Positions 15,937 to 24,219 are shown, counted from the first letter of the stretch. The stretch: DNA of 37,841 nt from DAIOFH01 sp036745875 (GCA_036745875.1 DAIOFH010000028.1:1-37841), one strand, 5' to 3'. Notes: generated by a model not told the origin, from the letters alone. Numbers and translations: made by a program.

Positions 15937-17328
15937 CTATTGCCGGAAATTACTCTTGAACGGGCCGATTATCGTCGTGCCTTTCAGGCGTTTCTTGGTC
16001 TGGTACATGGCGAGATCCGCAGCGCGCAGCAGGCTTGTCGAATCGGCGCCGTCACGGGGAAAAGAAGATACGCCAAAGCTTGCCGAGACCTCCACCGCGT
16101 GACCGGGCGAACTGCCCGGGCGCTTAACGTTCATGCGGAGCTTGTGTGCCAGGACGTCGATTATCCGGTCGAGCATCTTGCCCGGTTTCATCTTTTCCAG
16201 CAGGATGACGAATTCGTCACCGCCGATCCGGCCGATGAAGCCAAGTTCCTTCGCGTTGTCGCGGAGAATGCTCGCAGTTTTGCGCAGGACTTCGTCGCCT
16301 GTTTCATGCCCGTGGATATCGTTGACGTCCTTGAAATTATTGAGGTCCATGTAGAGGACGACAAAAGGTTCTCCGGAAAGCTCCGCATCTTCGACCATGG
16401 TTGTCAGGGTGGCGATGATATGGCGTCTATTCGGCAGCCCTGTCATATTGTCGGTCAAGGCCTGGTTTTCCATGCTTTTCTTGATGCCGTGAAGATTCAG
16501 GTAATGGCTGTACAAGGCGATGATCAGCAGACACATGAGAATCAGTACAGTAAAATACAACCAGTTCCTCACCGTATCGGCGTGGTTATATTTTCTTGAC
16601 GCTTCGACATACCACCTAAGCCCATAGCCGGTTATACGCGCCGTACCGACCTGCGGCGTTGCCTCGCCGTCCGATTTCCATAACAGGGTGTGTCCGGCTC
16701 CTACCGTCTTGTCTGGCCAAACGCGATAGGTAAAGCCGTCTGTCATAGGGTCGTCGAATAGAACGGGATCAAAGAGGGCATCGAAATCCGCATCCATGCC
16801 AACAAGTCCCCATAACTCCCCCTCCAGGTACACCGGCATTCTAACAGACAGTACATTTTCACCATCCGCATTTCTGGCCGGGCCGCTCATCGACACGATA
16901 CCCAACCGAATAGCCCGAAAAGTTGCCGAGTCTCCCGGCATGGTGCAATCCCGCCCGACAGCGTCCTCGTTTCCCGTGAGAGGTTGCATTTTCGAGATCA
17001 CGCAGCCGGGAGCGATAAAAATATTCAGTACCGCGTCATTGGCGATGAGGGAGTGGGATACGACGTCAAATGCGATTGTATCGCCATTTTGCTGTTCGAT
17101 GGCAAAGGCGATGGCGTCAACTTTTTCCGTAAAATACGATAGAACACGTTCGATTTTCCATGAAGTACGGAGAGCCAGAGTATCGAGTTCCTTCTGCTCC
17201 ACCGCTCGGCGGTCGTTATGAAGAGTGATGATCGCCACCAGCAGAAGAAACAACAGGACGCTAAGCGCCAACACCAAGGTGCTGGTAAGACGGGAAAGAA
17301 AGGATAGTTCACCGGCTCTTTTTCGCAT
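15937..17328 (-). CDS. Membrane diguanylate cyclase with periplasmic sensor domain
   Basis: A 463-residue inner-membrane protein that should make cyclic di-GMP. TM1 is at about 13-36, a periplasmic sensor of dCache/CHASE type at about 40-250, TM2 at about 255-277, and the GGDEF domain at about 285-455. The active-site motif is intact: RIGGDEF with GGDEF at 369-373, and DLNNFKDVND with the metal-binding aspartate at 328. The inhibitory RxxD site expected just before it is missing (KELG in its place), so product inhibition through that site is unlikely. GGAG sits 6 bases before ATG 17328. The neighbours give no clue to the signal sensed. Confidence 0.9.
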   Translation of the reverse strand: MRKRAGELSFLSRLTSTLVLALSVLLFLLLVAIITLHNDRRAVEQKELDTLALRTSWKIERVLSYFTEKVDAIAFAIEQQNGDTIAFDVVSHSLIANDAVLNIFIAPGCVISKMQPLTGNEDAVGRDCTMPGDSATFRAIRLGIVSMSGPARNADGENVLSVRMPVYLEGELWGLVGMDADFDALFDPVLFDDPMTDGFTYRVWPDKTVGAGHTLLWKSDGEATPQVGTARITGYGLRWYVEASRKYNHADTVRNWLYFTVLILMCLLIIALYSHYLNLHGIKKSMENQALTDNMTGLPNRRHIIATLTTMVEDAELSGEPFVVLYMDLNNFKDVNDIHGHETGDEVLRKTASILRDNAKELGFIGRIGGDEFVILLEKMKPGKMLDRIIDVLAHKLRMNVKRPGSSPGHAVEVSASFGVSSFPRDGADSTSLLRAADLAMYQTKKRLKGTTIIGPFKSNFRQ

Positions 17329-17440
17329 TGCCCGCTCCGGCGACGGAAAACCTGCACTTCTTGGCCTGACTCAGCAAAGGCTTCGCGTAGAATCGATAGT
17401 ACCTATCCTATATATACATCATAGATACGACTTATTCAAG

Positions 17441-17498
17441 AGTGGACTTTTAAAGGAAATCGAGCCAACCGCCGCTCGATTTCCTTTAAAAGTCCACT
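17441..17498. repeat. 25-bp perfect inverted repeat
   Basis: Arms 17441-17465 and 17474-17498 are exact reverse complements, with the 8-base loop CAACCGCC. It lies between divergent genes (GGDEF on the minus strand, plsC on the plus strand), so it cannot be a normal convergent terminator. No T-run follows on either side. Confidence 0.9.
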
Positions 17499-17545
17499 GA
17501 TGACTGATACATGAAAATATATTTTCCGCTATGCATCAAAAATAC

Positions 17546-17575
17546 TTGCAGACAGAGAGCGCATTCTCCTATAAT
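17546..17575 (+). promoter_or_regulatory. plsC-thiL-tsaE promoter
   Basis: TTGCAG (17546-17551), an 18-base spacer and a perfect TATAAT (17570-17575). Transcription would begin near 17582. This decides the plsC start, since the ATG at 17531 lies upstream of the promoter. Confidence 0.65.
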
Positions 17576-17626
17576 GGCGTAGCTCTTGACGTTGCAGTAT
17601 TTATGATAGTGATTGAACGGGTTGTT

Positions 17627-18325
17627 ATGGCATGGAAAAACTTTTATATCGCGGCAGGAATGGTTAATGCGGCGGCATTGCCGTTTCTTAAATCAATTTC
17701 AGGCGGAATGAATTTGCCGGATGGCCCATGCATAATCGCGGCCAACCACTCTTCTTTCCTTGATGGCCCCCTGCTGGCATTGGCCTACGCCAGACTCAAA
17801 TACAAACCGCTGCACATGGTTGCCTATGAGGAACCGTTCAACAACTGGCTCATGGGTTGGGTATTGCGTTCTGGACGCTGCATTCCCTTTCGCCGCGGCA
17901 GCAACGACAGCCAGTATGACATGCTCAAAACCGCTCTTGGCTGGCTGGCGTCTGGGGAAGCGGTGGGAATCTTTCCTGAGGGACATATCAACCAGGCAGA
18001 ATATCTCAACCGTCCTCGCCAAGGTGCGGCGATGCTTGCCCTCGAAAGCGGCGTACCAATCATTCCCGCCGCCATCAACGGATCAAGTGAGACCTTGCCG
18101 CTCGGAAAAGCAATCCCGCGCGCCGGAAGGCGGATCACCATCCATTTTGGCCAATCGATAGGGTTTTTTCCCAAAGAAAAAACCTACTGTCACGCAGACC
18201 GCGAAGACAGGAAAAACATGCTGCAAAGCCTGTCCATACGCATTATGAATGAGCTGGAAAAATTGACAGGCCGCAAACAGCGACCACACAAAAGAAACGA
18301 AAAGGCAAGCACGGACGATGTCTGA
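17627..18325 (+). CDS. 1-acyl-glycerol-3-phosphate acyltransferase family protein
   Basis: A 232-residue PlsC-type acyltransferase, which adds the second acyl chain to lysophosphatidic acid at the inner membrane. The catalytic NHSSFLDG (HX4D form) is near residue 43, FRRGSNDS near 83, and FPEGHINQ (the EGT-like glycerol-phosphate site) near 117. An alanine-rich IIPAAINGS segment follows. The start at 17627 is preferred because the promoter at 17546-17575 lies downstream of ATG 17531; ATG 17603 is also possible. No clear Shine-Dalgarno is seen. The end overlaps thiL by 8 bases. Confidence 0.85.
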   Translation: MAWKNFYIAAGMVNAAALPFLKSISGGMNLPDGPCIIAANHSSFLDGPLLALAYARLKYKPLHMVAYEEPFNNWLMGWVLRSGRCIPFRRGSNDSQYDMLKTALGWLASGEAVGIFPEGHINQAEYLNRPRQGAAMLALESGVPIIPAAINGSSETLPLGKAIPRAGRRITIHFGQSIGFFPKEKTYCHADREDRKNMLQSLSIRIMNELEKLTGRKQRPHKRNEKASTDDV

Positions 18326-19295
18326 CAATACTGAAAACGCATTTCTCGAAGCCATGCGGCGACTGTTTGCGACAGACGATCCTGACGTCCTGGTCGGAGG
18401 CGGGCCTGACGACTGCGCCCATCTAGTGGTTGGGCCACAGGTCGCGGTGTCTGTGGACGCCTTTGTCGAGGGCAGCCACTTCCTTCCCGATGCGGCTCCG
18501 GAGGATGTGGCTAACAAGGTTTTTGGGGCATCTCTTTCCGACCTTGCGGCATCGGCATGCGAACCACGTTGGGTTTTGTTGACCGCATGCTTTCGCAAGG
18601 GATTGGCGCAGGATTGGCCGGCGCGCTACGCCGCGCAATGCGCGCTATGCGCCAAACAATACGGCATCACCATCGTCGGTGGCGATACGATAACAGGCAA
18701 AGGCAGTACCTGCCTGACCGCGGCCGTCTTTGGGCCGCCAATGGCCGGAGGGCCGGTTTTGCGCTCTTCGGCAAAGCCGGGAGACGTGCTTGCGGTAACA
18801 GGTAAGCTGGGCGGTTCGATCCTTGGCGGGCATTTGTCACCAGTTCCGCGTTTTGCAGAAATGCGCCTTTTGCTTCAAACTCTCGGCCAAAGGAACAACG
18901 GCGACAGCGGGATGGGAGCGGCCATGGACATCTCCGACGGTCTTGCTCTTGACCTGTCCAGGATGTGCAGGGAATCGGACGTAGGGGCGGTTGTGGAAGA
19001 TGGCCTTGTCCCCATCGCCGCCGAGGCCTTCACCATGGCGAAAAACAGCGGAAAAACTCCGCTGGAACATGCCTATTCCGATGGCGAGGATTTTGAACTA
19101 CTGGTCACCATGCGCCCTGGGGCATGGGAGTATTTCCAGCAAAGCCTTTCTACGGCCGATCATCGCGGTTCCGCCGGAAAGACCACGCCATTTACGAAGA
19201 TTGGTTCCATCACCGGGGAAAAAAGATTGTTACACATCACACCGGACGGCGAGAGAGCGCCGATGACGGAGAAAGGATTTGAACATACATGGTAA
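18318..19295 (+). CDS. thiL: Thiamine-monophosphate kinase
   Basis: A 325-residue cytoplasmic enzyme that phosphorylates thiamine monophosphate to the active cofactor thiamine pyrophosphate with ATP. ThiL marks are GGPDDCA (28-34), VSVDAFVEGSHF (44-55), GGDTITG near 120, MDISDGLALDL near 203 and SDGEDFELL near 250. The usual second residue in GDDAA-like motifs is kept as DD; the Mg-binding acidic residues appear intact. It overlaps plsC by 8 bases and tsaE by 7 bases, so the three are one operon. No other thiamine genes are nearby. Confidence 0.93.
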   Translation: MSDNTENAFLEAMRRLFATDDPDVLVGGGPDDCAHLVVGPQVAVSVDAFVEGSHFLPDAAPEDVANKVFGASLSDLAASACEPRWVLLTACFRKGLAQDWPARYAAQCALCAKQYGITIVGGDTITGKGSTCLTAAVFGPPMAGGPVLRSSAKPGDVLAVTGKLGGSILGGHLSPVPRFAEMRLLLQTLGQRNNGDSGMGAAMDISDGLALDLSRMCRESDVGAVVEDGLVPIAAEAFTMAKNSGKTPLEHAYSDGEDFELLVTMRPGAWEYFQQSLSTADHRGSAGKTTPFTKIGSITGEKRLLHITPDGERAPMTEKGFEHTW

Positions 19296-19825
19296 TGCCG
19301 CAGAAAAGCATTTCATATACAGGAGGTACTCTGTCGTTATTCACGGGAGATGCCGAGGAAAGCAGGATAATGGCGGAAGCATTGGGCCGGTGCTGCACAG
19401 GCGGCGAGGTTCTCTTGTTGGTCGGTGACCTGGGCGCAGGAAAAACCAGCTTTACCCAGGGCCTGGCCCGCGGCCTGGAGGTGGACCCAACGAAACGAGT
19501 CACCAGCCCAACCTTTACCCTGCATGGCGAATATCCAGGCAGATTGATACTAAATCATTTAGATTTATACCGACTTACCGATGTAGACTCTGCGATGGAT
19601 CTCGGCGTGTTCGATATGATACATGATCCTCATTCAGTGCTGGTTGTCGAATGGCCGGAGTTGATTGTCAACCAAATACATGATGAATACCTGCGCGTAG
19701 CAATTGACTATGCGTCGAACAGTGAGGGCGATGATTTATCGGGAAGGCGGATTACCACAACAGCAGCGGGTGAACATCATAAAACCCTGCTTGAAAAGTG
19801 GCATGGATTTATCACTACTTTATAA
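19289..19825 (+). CDS. tsaE: tRNA threonylcarbamoyladenosine synthesis ATPase TsaE
   Basis: A 178-residue P-loop ATPase that partners TsaB/TsaD in making t6A37 in ANN-decoding tRNAs. Walker A is GDLGAGKTS (46-54), followed by VTSPTFTLHGEY (71-82), HLDLYRL (90-96) and VVEWPE. The last ~40 residues are longer than in many TsaE proteins and not conserved. ATG 19289 overlaps the end of thiL and has AGGA 11 bases upstream. TsaB and TsaD are not in the window. Confidence 0.92.
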   Translation: MVMPQKSISYTGGTLSLFTGDAEESRIMAEALGRCCTGGEVLLLVGDLGAGKTSFTQGLARGLEVDPTKRVTSPTFTLHGEYPGRLILNHLDLYRLTDVDSAMDLGVFDMIHDPHSVLVVEWPELIVNQIHDEYLRVAIDYASNSEGDDLSGRRITTTAAGEHHKTLLEKWHGFITTL

Positions 19826-19835
19826 TGGTTAGGGC

Positions 19836-19864
19836 TTGACGGATTGAGATGTTTGTGGTAATAT
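19836..19864 (+). promoter_or_regulatory. Promoter upstream of the kinase-like gene
   Basis: TTGACG (19836-19841), 17-base spacer, TAATAT (19859-19864). It starts 11 bases after tsaE and would give a leader of about 180 bases before the kinase-like gene at 20053. The leader has no clear strong hairpin. Confidence 0.55.
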
Positions 19865-20052
19865 TAATTGTTGGTTTATCGATTATATTCATAATGCGAA
19901 ATTATTTCTACACAAACATGCGCGGCGAATAAGAAGCACAGTCTATTTCGCGCAGTCAACTCTTGTGATCATAGCGCAAAGCATTTTAAAGGCAAATGCG
20001 TACCATTCTCGTAGAACCGTATAAAAAGTATCCGGATCAAGGATTTTCCTGA

Positions 20053-21327
20053 ATGGCTGAATCACTGCTTGCCCATGCTGACGAACGCCTTGGCCATGTC
20101 GCGGTGGACATGGGGTTCATGACGATGCTGCAAGTGGACCAATGTCGCAGCGAGTTGATGCGCATCAAGAATACGAGCGGCATCGAAACAGGACTTGGCG
20201 ATATGGCCGTCGACCTCGGCTTTATCACCAACGACGAGTTGAAACTGATAGAAGAGGAAGAGCGCCGCCGACGACGCCTGATCAGCGGCTATGAAATTAT
20301 CGATCTTATTGGCAGCGGAACCATTGCCACAGTGTATCGCGCAATCCAACGGGCGATGAACCGGGAAGTCGCCCTGAAAATCCTGCACCCCCGGCTCGCG
20401 TCCGACCCGGAATTTGTCAAGGCCTACATCGCCGAAGCGCAGTCGGTATCCCGTTTTCACCATCCGCATATCGTTCAGGGTATCGATGTCGGCGAATCCA
20501 ACGGCTTCATCTACTTTGCGCACGAATACCTTTCCGGCGGCAGCCTCGCGACTCTTGTCAAGTCGCAAGGCCCATTGTCCGAAGGGCAGGCCCTCCTGTA
20601 TCTGCGGCAAGCCACATCGGCGCTGCGGCATGCCTGGGAAGTGGCAGTCTTCCACGGCGACCTCAACCCCGGCAACTTGCTTCTGGACAGCCAGGGGAAC
20701 ATCAAGCTCGCAAACCTCGGCGTGCCGAGGATCGCCAAGCCAAGGGACGATGCCGACGACAAGCTGAAATTGGGATTTGTCCGCTGCGGGCCGGAATACG
20801 CAGCACCGGAGCAGCTTGAGCGTCCAGAGCTCGTCAATGCCGCCACCGACATCTACAACCTTGGTGCGGCGTTTTACCACCTTTCTTTCGGGGTCGCCCC
20901 TTTCTCAGGGAATTCCATCGAGGATATACTGGAGTTGCGCAGACAAAAGTCGTCGCCGTCTTTTACATTGCAGGGACAGGGCAAGTTTTCGCCCAAGTTC
21001 GTCAAATTGATCCACGATATGCTGGAAACGGACCCGGTTAACAGACCGCCGGATCCGGAAAACCTTGCCCAGAGGCTGGAGAAATTCCATATTGCCGGCG
21101 ACAACGAGTGGAGCGGGCTGGCCAGAAAAGTCCGCCAACCGTCGACGCACCGGCGGCGGCCGTCAAACCGGTCCAAACCCGTATCCTATGTCGCAAACCC
21201 CGACACGTCGGCCAGAAGGCTTTCGCTGAAACGGCGCACAAAAATCGGCGGATTCAGCGCATCGTATTTCAGGGCGATCATTTTCCTTGTTTTTATCATG
21301 GTTCTGGCCGCACTTTTCTTGTTCTGA
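20053..21327 (+). CDS. Ser/Thr kinase-like membrane protein lacking the DFG aspartate
   Basis: 424 residues. The N-terminus holds two repeats of a GspE/MshEN-like unit (LGHVAVDMGFMTMLQVDQ, 13-30, and LGDMAVDLGFITNDELK, 48-64). An eukaryote-like kinase domain covers about 78-352: glycine loop IGSGTIATV (85-93), VALK lysine K108, helix-C E127, HGDLNPGN (200-207), then APEQ and DIYNLG. The DFG motif reads NLG (220-222), so the metal-binding aspartate is Asn, and the HRDLKPEN lysine is Asn204. It is therefore a likely pseudokinase or an unusual kinase. A basic linker leads to one C-terminal TM (about 404-424), placing the kinase in the cytoplasm. AAGGA is 9 bases before the ATG. It is followed by a TPR membrane protein. 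Confidence 0.87.
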   Translation: MAESLLAHADERLGHVAVDMGFMTMLQVDQCRSELMRIKNTSGIETGLGDMAVDLGFITNDELKLIEEEERRRRRLISGYEIIDLIGSGTIATVYRAIQRAMNREVALKILHPRLASDPEFVKAYIAEAQSVSRFHHPHIVQGIDVGESNGFIYFAHEYLSGGSLATLVKSQGPLSEGQALLYLRQATSALRHAWEVAVFHGDLNPGNLLLDSQGNIKLANLGVPRIAKPRDDADDKLKLGFVRCGPEYAAPEQLERPELVNAATDIYNLGAAFYHLSFGVAPFSGNSIEDILELRRQKSSPSFTLQGQGKFSPKFVKLIHDMLETDPVNRPPDPENLAQRLEKFHIAGDNEWSGLARKVRQPSTHRRRPSNRSKPVSYVANPDTSARRLSLKRRTKIGGFSASYFRAIIFLVFIMVLAALFLF

Positions 21328-21357
21328 AAATACGGCATTGAAGATAAAGATTATCGC

Positions 21358-22263
21358 ATGACTGCGTATTATATCGTTGCACTGCTTCTTTTTTTGGCCC
21401 TTGTGGCGGTGTTGTTCGTCAGGTATGTCAATCTCACGGTGGACAAGGAGTTCCGTAACCTTGCCAAAGCCTCCACTGACGAGGAATACCGCAAGCTCGA
21501 ACTGGAACGCCTCGACAAGGAACTCGCGCTGCAGGACTCGCTCCTTGGCTCAGATCCAGGCCCCCTGCGCGGCCCGGCAAAAGGTGCGGGAAGGCTGCTC
21601 GCGCCTGCCCTGCTCGCTGTCGGGGTAATTCTCCTGTGGGGCGGCGTATTCGCGAAGCCGTCGGAGAAAACGCGCTGGTTTTGGTCCGGCGGGATCGCCT
21701 GCGCCGGATCAGCGGTGGTCATGCTGGCATCACTCAGAAAACGCAGGCTGGAACGATACGCCCGCATTCTCAGGGCCAGGGCCGATCTGCGCCGGCTTGA
21801 CGACAATCACGAAGGCACTGCCGACGATCTGGAAAAACTTCTCCGGCTTACCCCATGGGACGACGCGGCATGGGCCGAATTCGGCGATGCGCAAAAAGAG
21901 GTGGGAAAATCCTCCGCCGCGCTGGACGCGTACAAAAAGGCTTATTCGCTGGATCCCGGGTATGCGGATTACTATATCGACGTCATCGGGCTTGCCATAG
22001 AGGAAGGATTGCCGCAGGAGGCCGACCTTGCCCTCGAAGAGTGGGACAAAAACATCCAGGACCCGAGACCGTCCAGCGAGGCGCGGTTGGCCGCCTACAG
22101 ATCGGCGCTTCTCCTGGCAAAAGGCAGGGACGCCGAAAGCAAGGACATGTTCACCAAGGCGGCACGGCTCGACAGTGACGCGCTGTTGTCCGCCATCGAT
22201 TTTGATCCGGTATTGGAAAAGTTGCGTTCTTTCGAAAAGGATGTGATTTTGAGGAATAACTGA
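21358..22263 (+). CDS. TPR-containing membrane protein
   Basis: A 301-residue protein with TM segments at about 4-21, 79-98 and 106-125 and a cytoplasmic C-terminal TPR region (about 140-290; clearest unit AWAEFGDAQKEVGKSSAALDAYKKAYSLDP at 171-200). TPRs bind partner proteins. It starts 30 bases after the kinase-like gene and is probably co-transcribed, so it may be that protein's membrane partner. No Shine-Dalgarno is obvious before ATG 21358. I do not recognise a named family. Confidence 0.8.
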   Translation: MTAYYIVALLLFLALVAVLFVRYVNLTVDKEFRNLAKASTDEEYRKLELERLDKELALQDSLLGSDPGPLRGPAKGAGRLLAPALLAVGVILLWGGVFAKPSEKTRWFWSGGIACAGSAVVMLASLRKRRLERYARILRARADLRRLDDNHEGTADDLEKLLRLTPWDDAAWAEFGDAQKEVGKSSAALDAYKKAYSLDPGYADYYIDVIGLAIEEGLPQEADLALEEWDKNIQDPRPSSEARLAAYRSALLLAKGRDAESKDMFTKAARLDSDALLSAIDFDPVLEKLRSFEKDVILRNN

Positions 22264-22319
22264 AGGCATTGAATTTTTGGGAGCGACCTTTTATTACGGG
22301 GACATTCAAGGCTGCGTAG

Positions 22320-22337
22320 AAAAGCTGGGGAGCTTTT
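22320..22337 (+). promoter_or_regulatory. Hairpin directly before the rrf2 ribosome site
   Basis: AAAAGCT-GGGG-AGCTTTT is followed by T and then AAGGAG (22340-22345), the ribosome site of the Rrf2 gene. It may end transcription from the TPR gene or limit access to the ribosome site. Confidence 0.45.
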
Positions 22338-22353
22338 TCAAGGAGACACGGGC

Positions 22354-22899
22354 ATGAGTACGGTATCGCAAAAATGTCTATACGGAATCAGGGCCTTGTT
22401 CGAGCTTTCCAAGCATTGGCAAAGCCGCGATTTGATCAAACTGCACCAGATCGCCAAAGCGCAATCCATTCCCAAACGCTTCCTCGAGAATATTCTCAAC
22501 CAGCTGCGGCAGGGAGAGTTCGTCGAAAGCCGAAGGGGCAAGGAGGGAGGGTTCCGGCTCAACCGGCATCCGTCGGAAATAAGCGTCGGCGATGTCATCC
22601 GCTTTATCGACAATTCGCTGTTTCCCGTCAACTGCGAAGGAGAAGACCCAAGCTACAAGTGCCCTCTCAAGGGCAAATGCATTTTCCTCGAACTATGGAG
22701 CAATGCCATGGCAGCCTTGGAATCGGTGTATAATGCAAAGACATTCCAGGACCTGATCGAGGACGACAACAGGGTGAAGGAACAAGGGGTGGAATCAGTT
22801 CGGCCCGACGCCTGTGTGGCATCTTTGCCGATATTCGACAACTTCCAATGCAACCCCTTGGGGGAAATGACAACAATGGAAACGATGGAAGGCACATGA
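22354..22899 (+). CDS. Rrf2-family regulator, probable cysteine/sulfur regulator
   Basis: A 181-residue Rrf2 protein. The winged helix spans about 1-85 (IPKRFLENILNQLRQGEFVESRRGKEGGFRL, 39-69). Three cysteines, C94, C103 and C109, sit where IscR and NsrR hold an Fe-S cluster. The C-terminal extension is longer than in IscR. The cysK start overlaps its stop by 4 bases (ATGA). In Bacillus, the Rrf2 protein CymR represses sulfur genes in complex with CysK, so a similar circuit is plausible; CymR itself does not bind Fe-S, so the cysteines suggest extra redox sensing. AAGGAG is 8 bases before the ATG. Confidence 0.88.
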   Translation: MSTVSQKCLYGIRALFELSKHWQSRDLIKLHQIAKAQSIPKRFLENILNQLRQGEFVESRRGKEGGFRLNRHPSEISVGDVIRFIDNSLFPVNCEGEDPSYKCPLKGKCIFLELWSNAMAALESVYNAKTFQDLIEDDNRVKEQGVESVRPDACVASLPIFDNFQCNPLGEMTTMETMEGT

Positions 22900-23846
22900 T
22901 CAAACTGTACGCAAACAACTCGCAATCCGTGGGCAATACGCCCCTCGTCAAACTCAATCGCGTCACACCGGCGAAAGCCAATGTCTTCGCCAAGATCGAA
23001 GGCCGGAACCCTTCATATTCCGTCAAATGCCGCATCGGCGTCGGAATGATCGACGATGCGGAACAGCGCGGGCTCCTCAAGCCCGGCGGCGGCATTGTCG
23101 AACCCACAAGCGGCAACACCGGCATCGCCCTTGCCTCGGTCGCGGCGGCCCGTGGTTATTCGATAACGCTCACGATGCCGGAATCCATGTCCTTGGAGCG
23201 GCGGCGCGTCCTCGCCATGTTCGGCGCAAACCTTGTCCTTACCCCCGCCGCCGAAGGCATGGCCGGTGCGATCAGGAAAGCGGAAGAAATCCTCGCTTCC
23301 GACCCCGAGAAGTATTTCATGCCGCAGCAGTTCAAGAATCCGGCCAACCCCCGCAGCCATGAACTGACAACCGGGCCTGAAATTTGGCAAGACACGGAAG
23401 GCGACGTCGATGTGATTGTCTCCGCGGTCGGTACGGGCGGCACCTTGACCGGCATCGCCCGCTACCTTAAGAAAACCAAAGGAAAACAGATCACCGCAAT
23501 CGCAGTCGAACCGGCGGAAAGCCCTGTCATCAGTCAGACCCTGGCAAAACAGACCATTAAGCCCGGCCCGCACAAGATCCAAGGGATCGGCACCGGTTTT
23601 ATCCCGGAGACCCTCGACCTCGGCATTGTGGACAGGGTCGAAACGGTCGAGAGCGGGGTCGCCATAGAATACGCCCGCCGACTGGCCAGGGAAGAAGGGA
23701 TGCTTTCCGGCATTTCCTCCGGCGCTGCGGCCGCCGCCGCCGCCAGGATCGCCGAAATGGACGAGTTTAAAGCAAAAAACATCGTCGTCATCCTTCCGGA
23801 CGCCGGCGAACGCTACATGTCGTCCGCCCTTTTCGAAGGGATTTAG
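22896..23846 (+). CDS. cysK: Cysteine synthase (O-acetylserine sulfhydrylase)
   Basis: A 316-residue PLP enzyme that makes cysteine from O-acetylserine and sulfide in the cytoplasm. The Schiff-base lysine is K44 in NPSYSVKCR, the same form as in E. coli CysK. PTSGNTGIAL (substrate loop), GTGGTLTG (phosphate-binding) and SGISSGAAAAAA are in place. ATG 22896 overlaps the rrf2 stop (ATGA) with GGAAGG just upstream, showing translational coupling; the longer open frame from 22848 lies inside rrf2. It probably uses the sulfide made by AsrABC. Confidence 0.96.
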   Translation: MIKLYANNSQSVGNTPLVKLNRVTPAKANVFAKIEGRNPSYSVKCRIGVGMIDDAEQRGLLKPGGGIVEPTSGNTGIALASVAAARGYSITLTMPESMSLERRRVLAMFGANLVLTPAAEGMAGAIRKAEEILASDPEKYFMPQQFKNPANPRSHELTTGPEIWQDTEGDVDVIVSAVGTGGTLTGIARYLKKTKGKQITAIAVEPAESPVISQTLAKQTIKPGPHKIQGIGTGFIPETLDLGIVDRVETVESGVAIEYARRLAREEGMLSGISSGAAAAAAARIAEMDEFKAKNIVVILPDAGERYMSSALFEGI

Positions 23847-23865
23847 ATTTAGAAATGGTTGTTGA

Positions 23866-23963
23866 AACACGGAGAACACAAAGGTCACAGAGAGTACAGG
23901 GAACTACTTTTTAAGTATGTAAAAAAACTCTGTATCCTCTGTATTCTTTGTGCACTCTGTGTT
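23866..23963 (+). repeat. CACAGAG-type imperfect inverted repeat behind cysK
   Basis: Left arm 23866-23901 and right arm 23928-23963 match as reverse complements at about three quarters of 36 positions. Each arm is built from CACAGAG/ACAAAG-like units of about 9 bases. Its position 20 bases behind cysK suggests transcription termination or a dispersed repeat. A related stretch (CTCTGTGCCTCCGCG-type) follows asrC at 3286-3309. Confidence 0.6.
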
Positions 23964-24111
23964 TAAACGATTGTCCCGACAAGTAAAATGCTTGCCTTTT
24001 GCGACACTTTACTTCAAAATAAGTACAAATGGCACAGGCGCTTTAGTGACAGCTTGGCCAGGGGGATCATTTACAGCATAGCAATACTGTTATGAACGTT
24101 ACTGTATCCCT

Positions 24112-24219
24112 TAGCGCGTTTTCAGAAATGATTGATCCCATGTTGCGTTTTCCGGCACAACTGCGCGAAGCCAAAACGCGCAAAGGGAGGGCCAATCTTT
24201 TCAGAAAACGCTATAGTAG
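24112..24219 (+). repeat. Nested inverted-repeat element, copy B
   Basis: About 108 bp in the gap before the FHA gene. Outer arms TAGCGCGTTTTC and GAAAACGCTATA and inner arms TTGCGTTTTCC and CCAAAACGCGCAA are nested, so the RNA or single strand can fold into one two-tier hairpin. It aligns with copy A (7131-7240, opposite strand), including exact blocks TAGCGCGTTTTC and CCAAAACGCGCAA at nearly equal spacing. It holds no coding potential, and a similar element is not seen elsewhere in the window. Confidence 0.7.
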
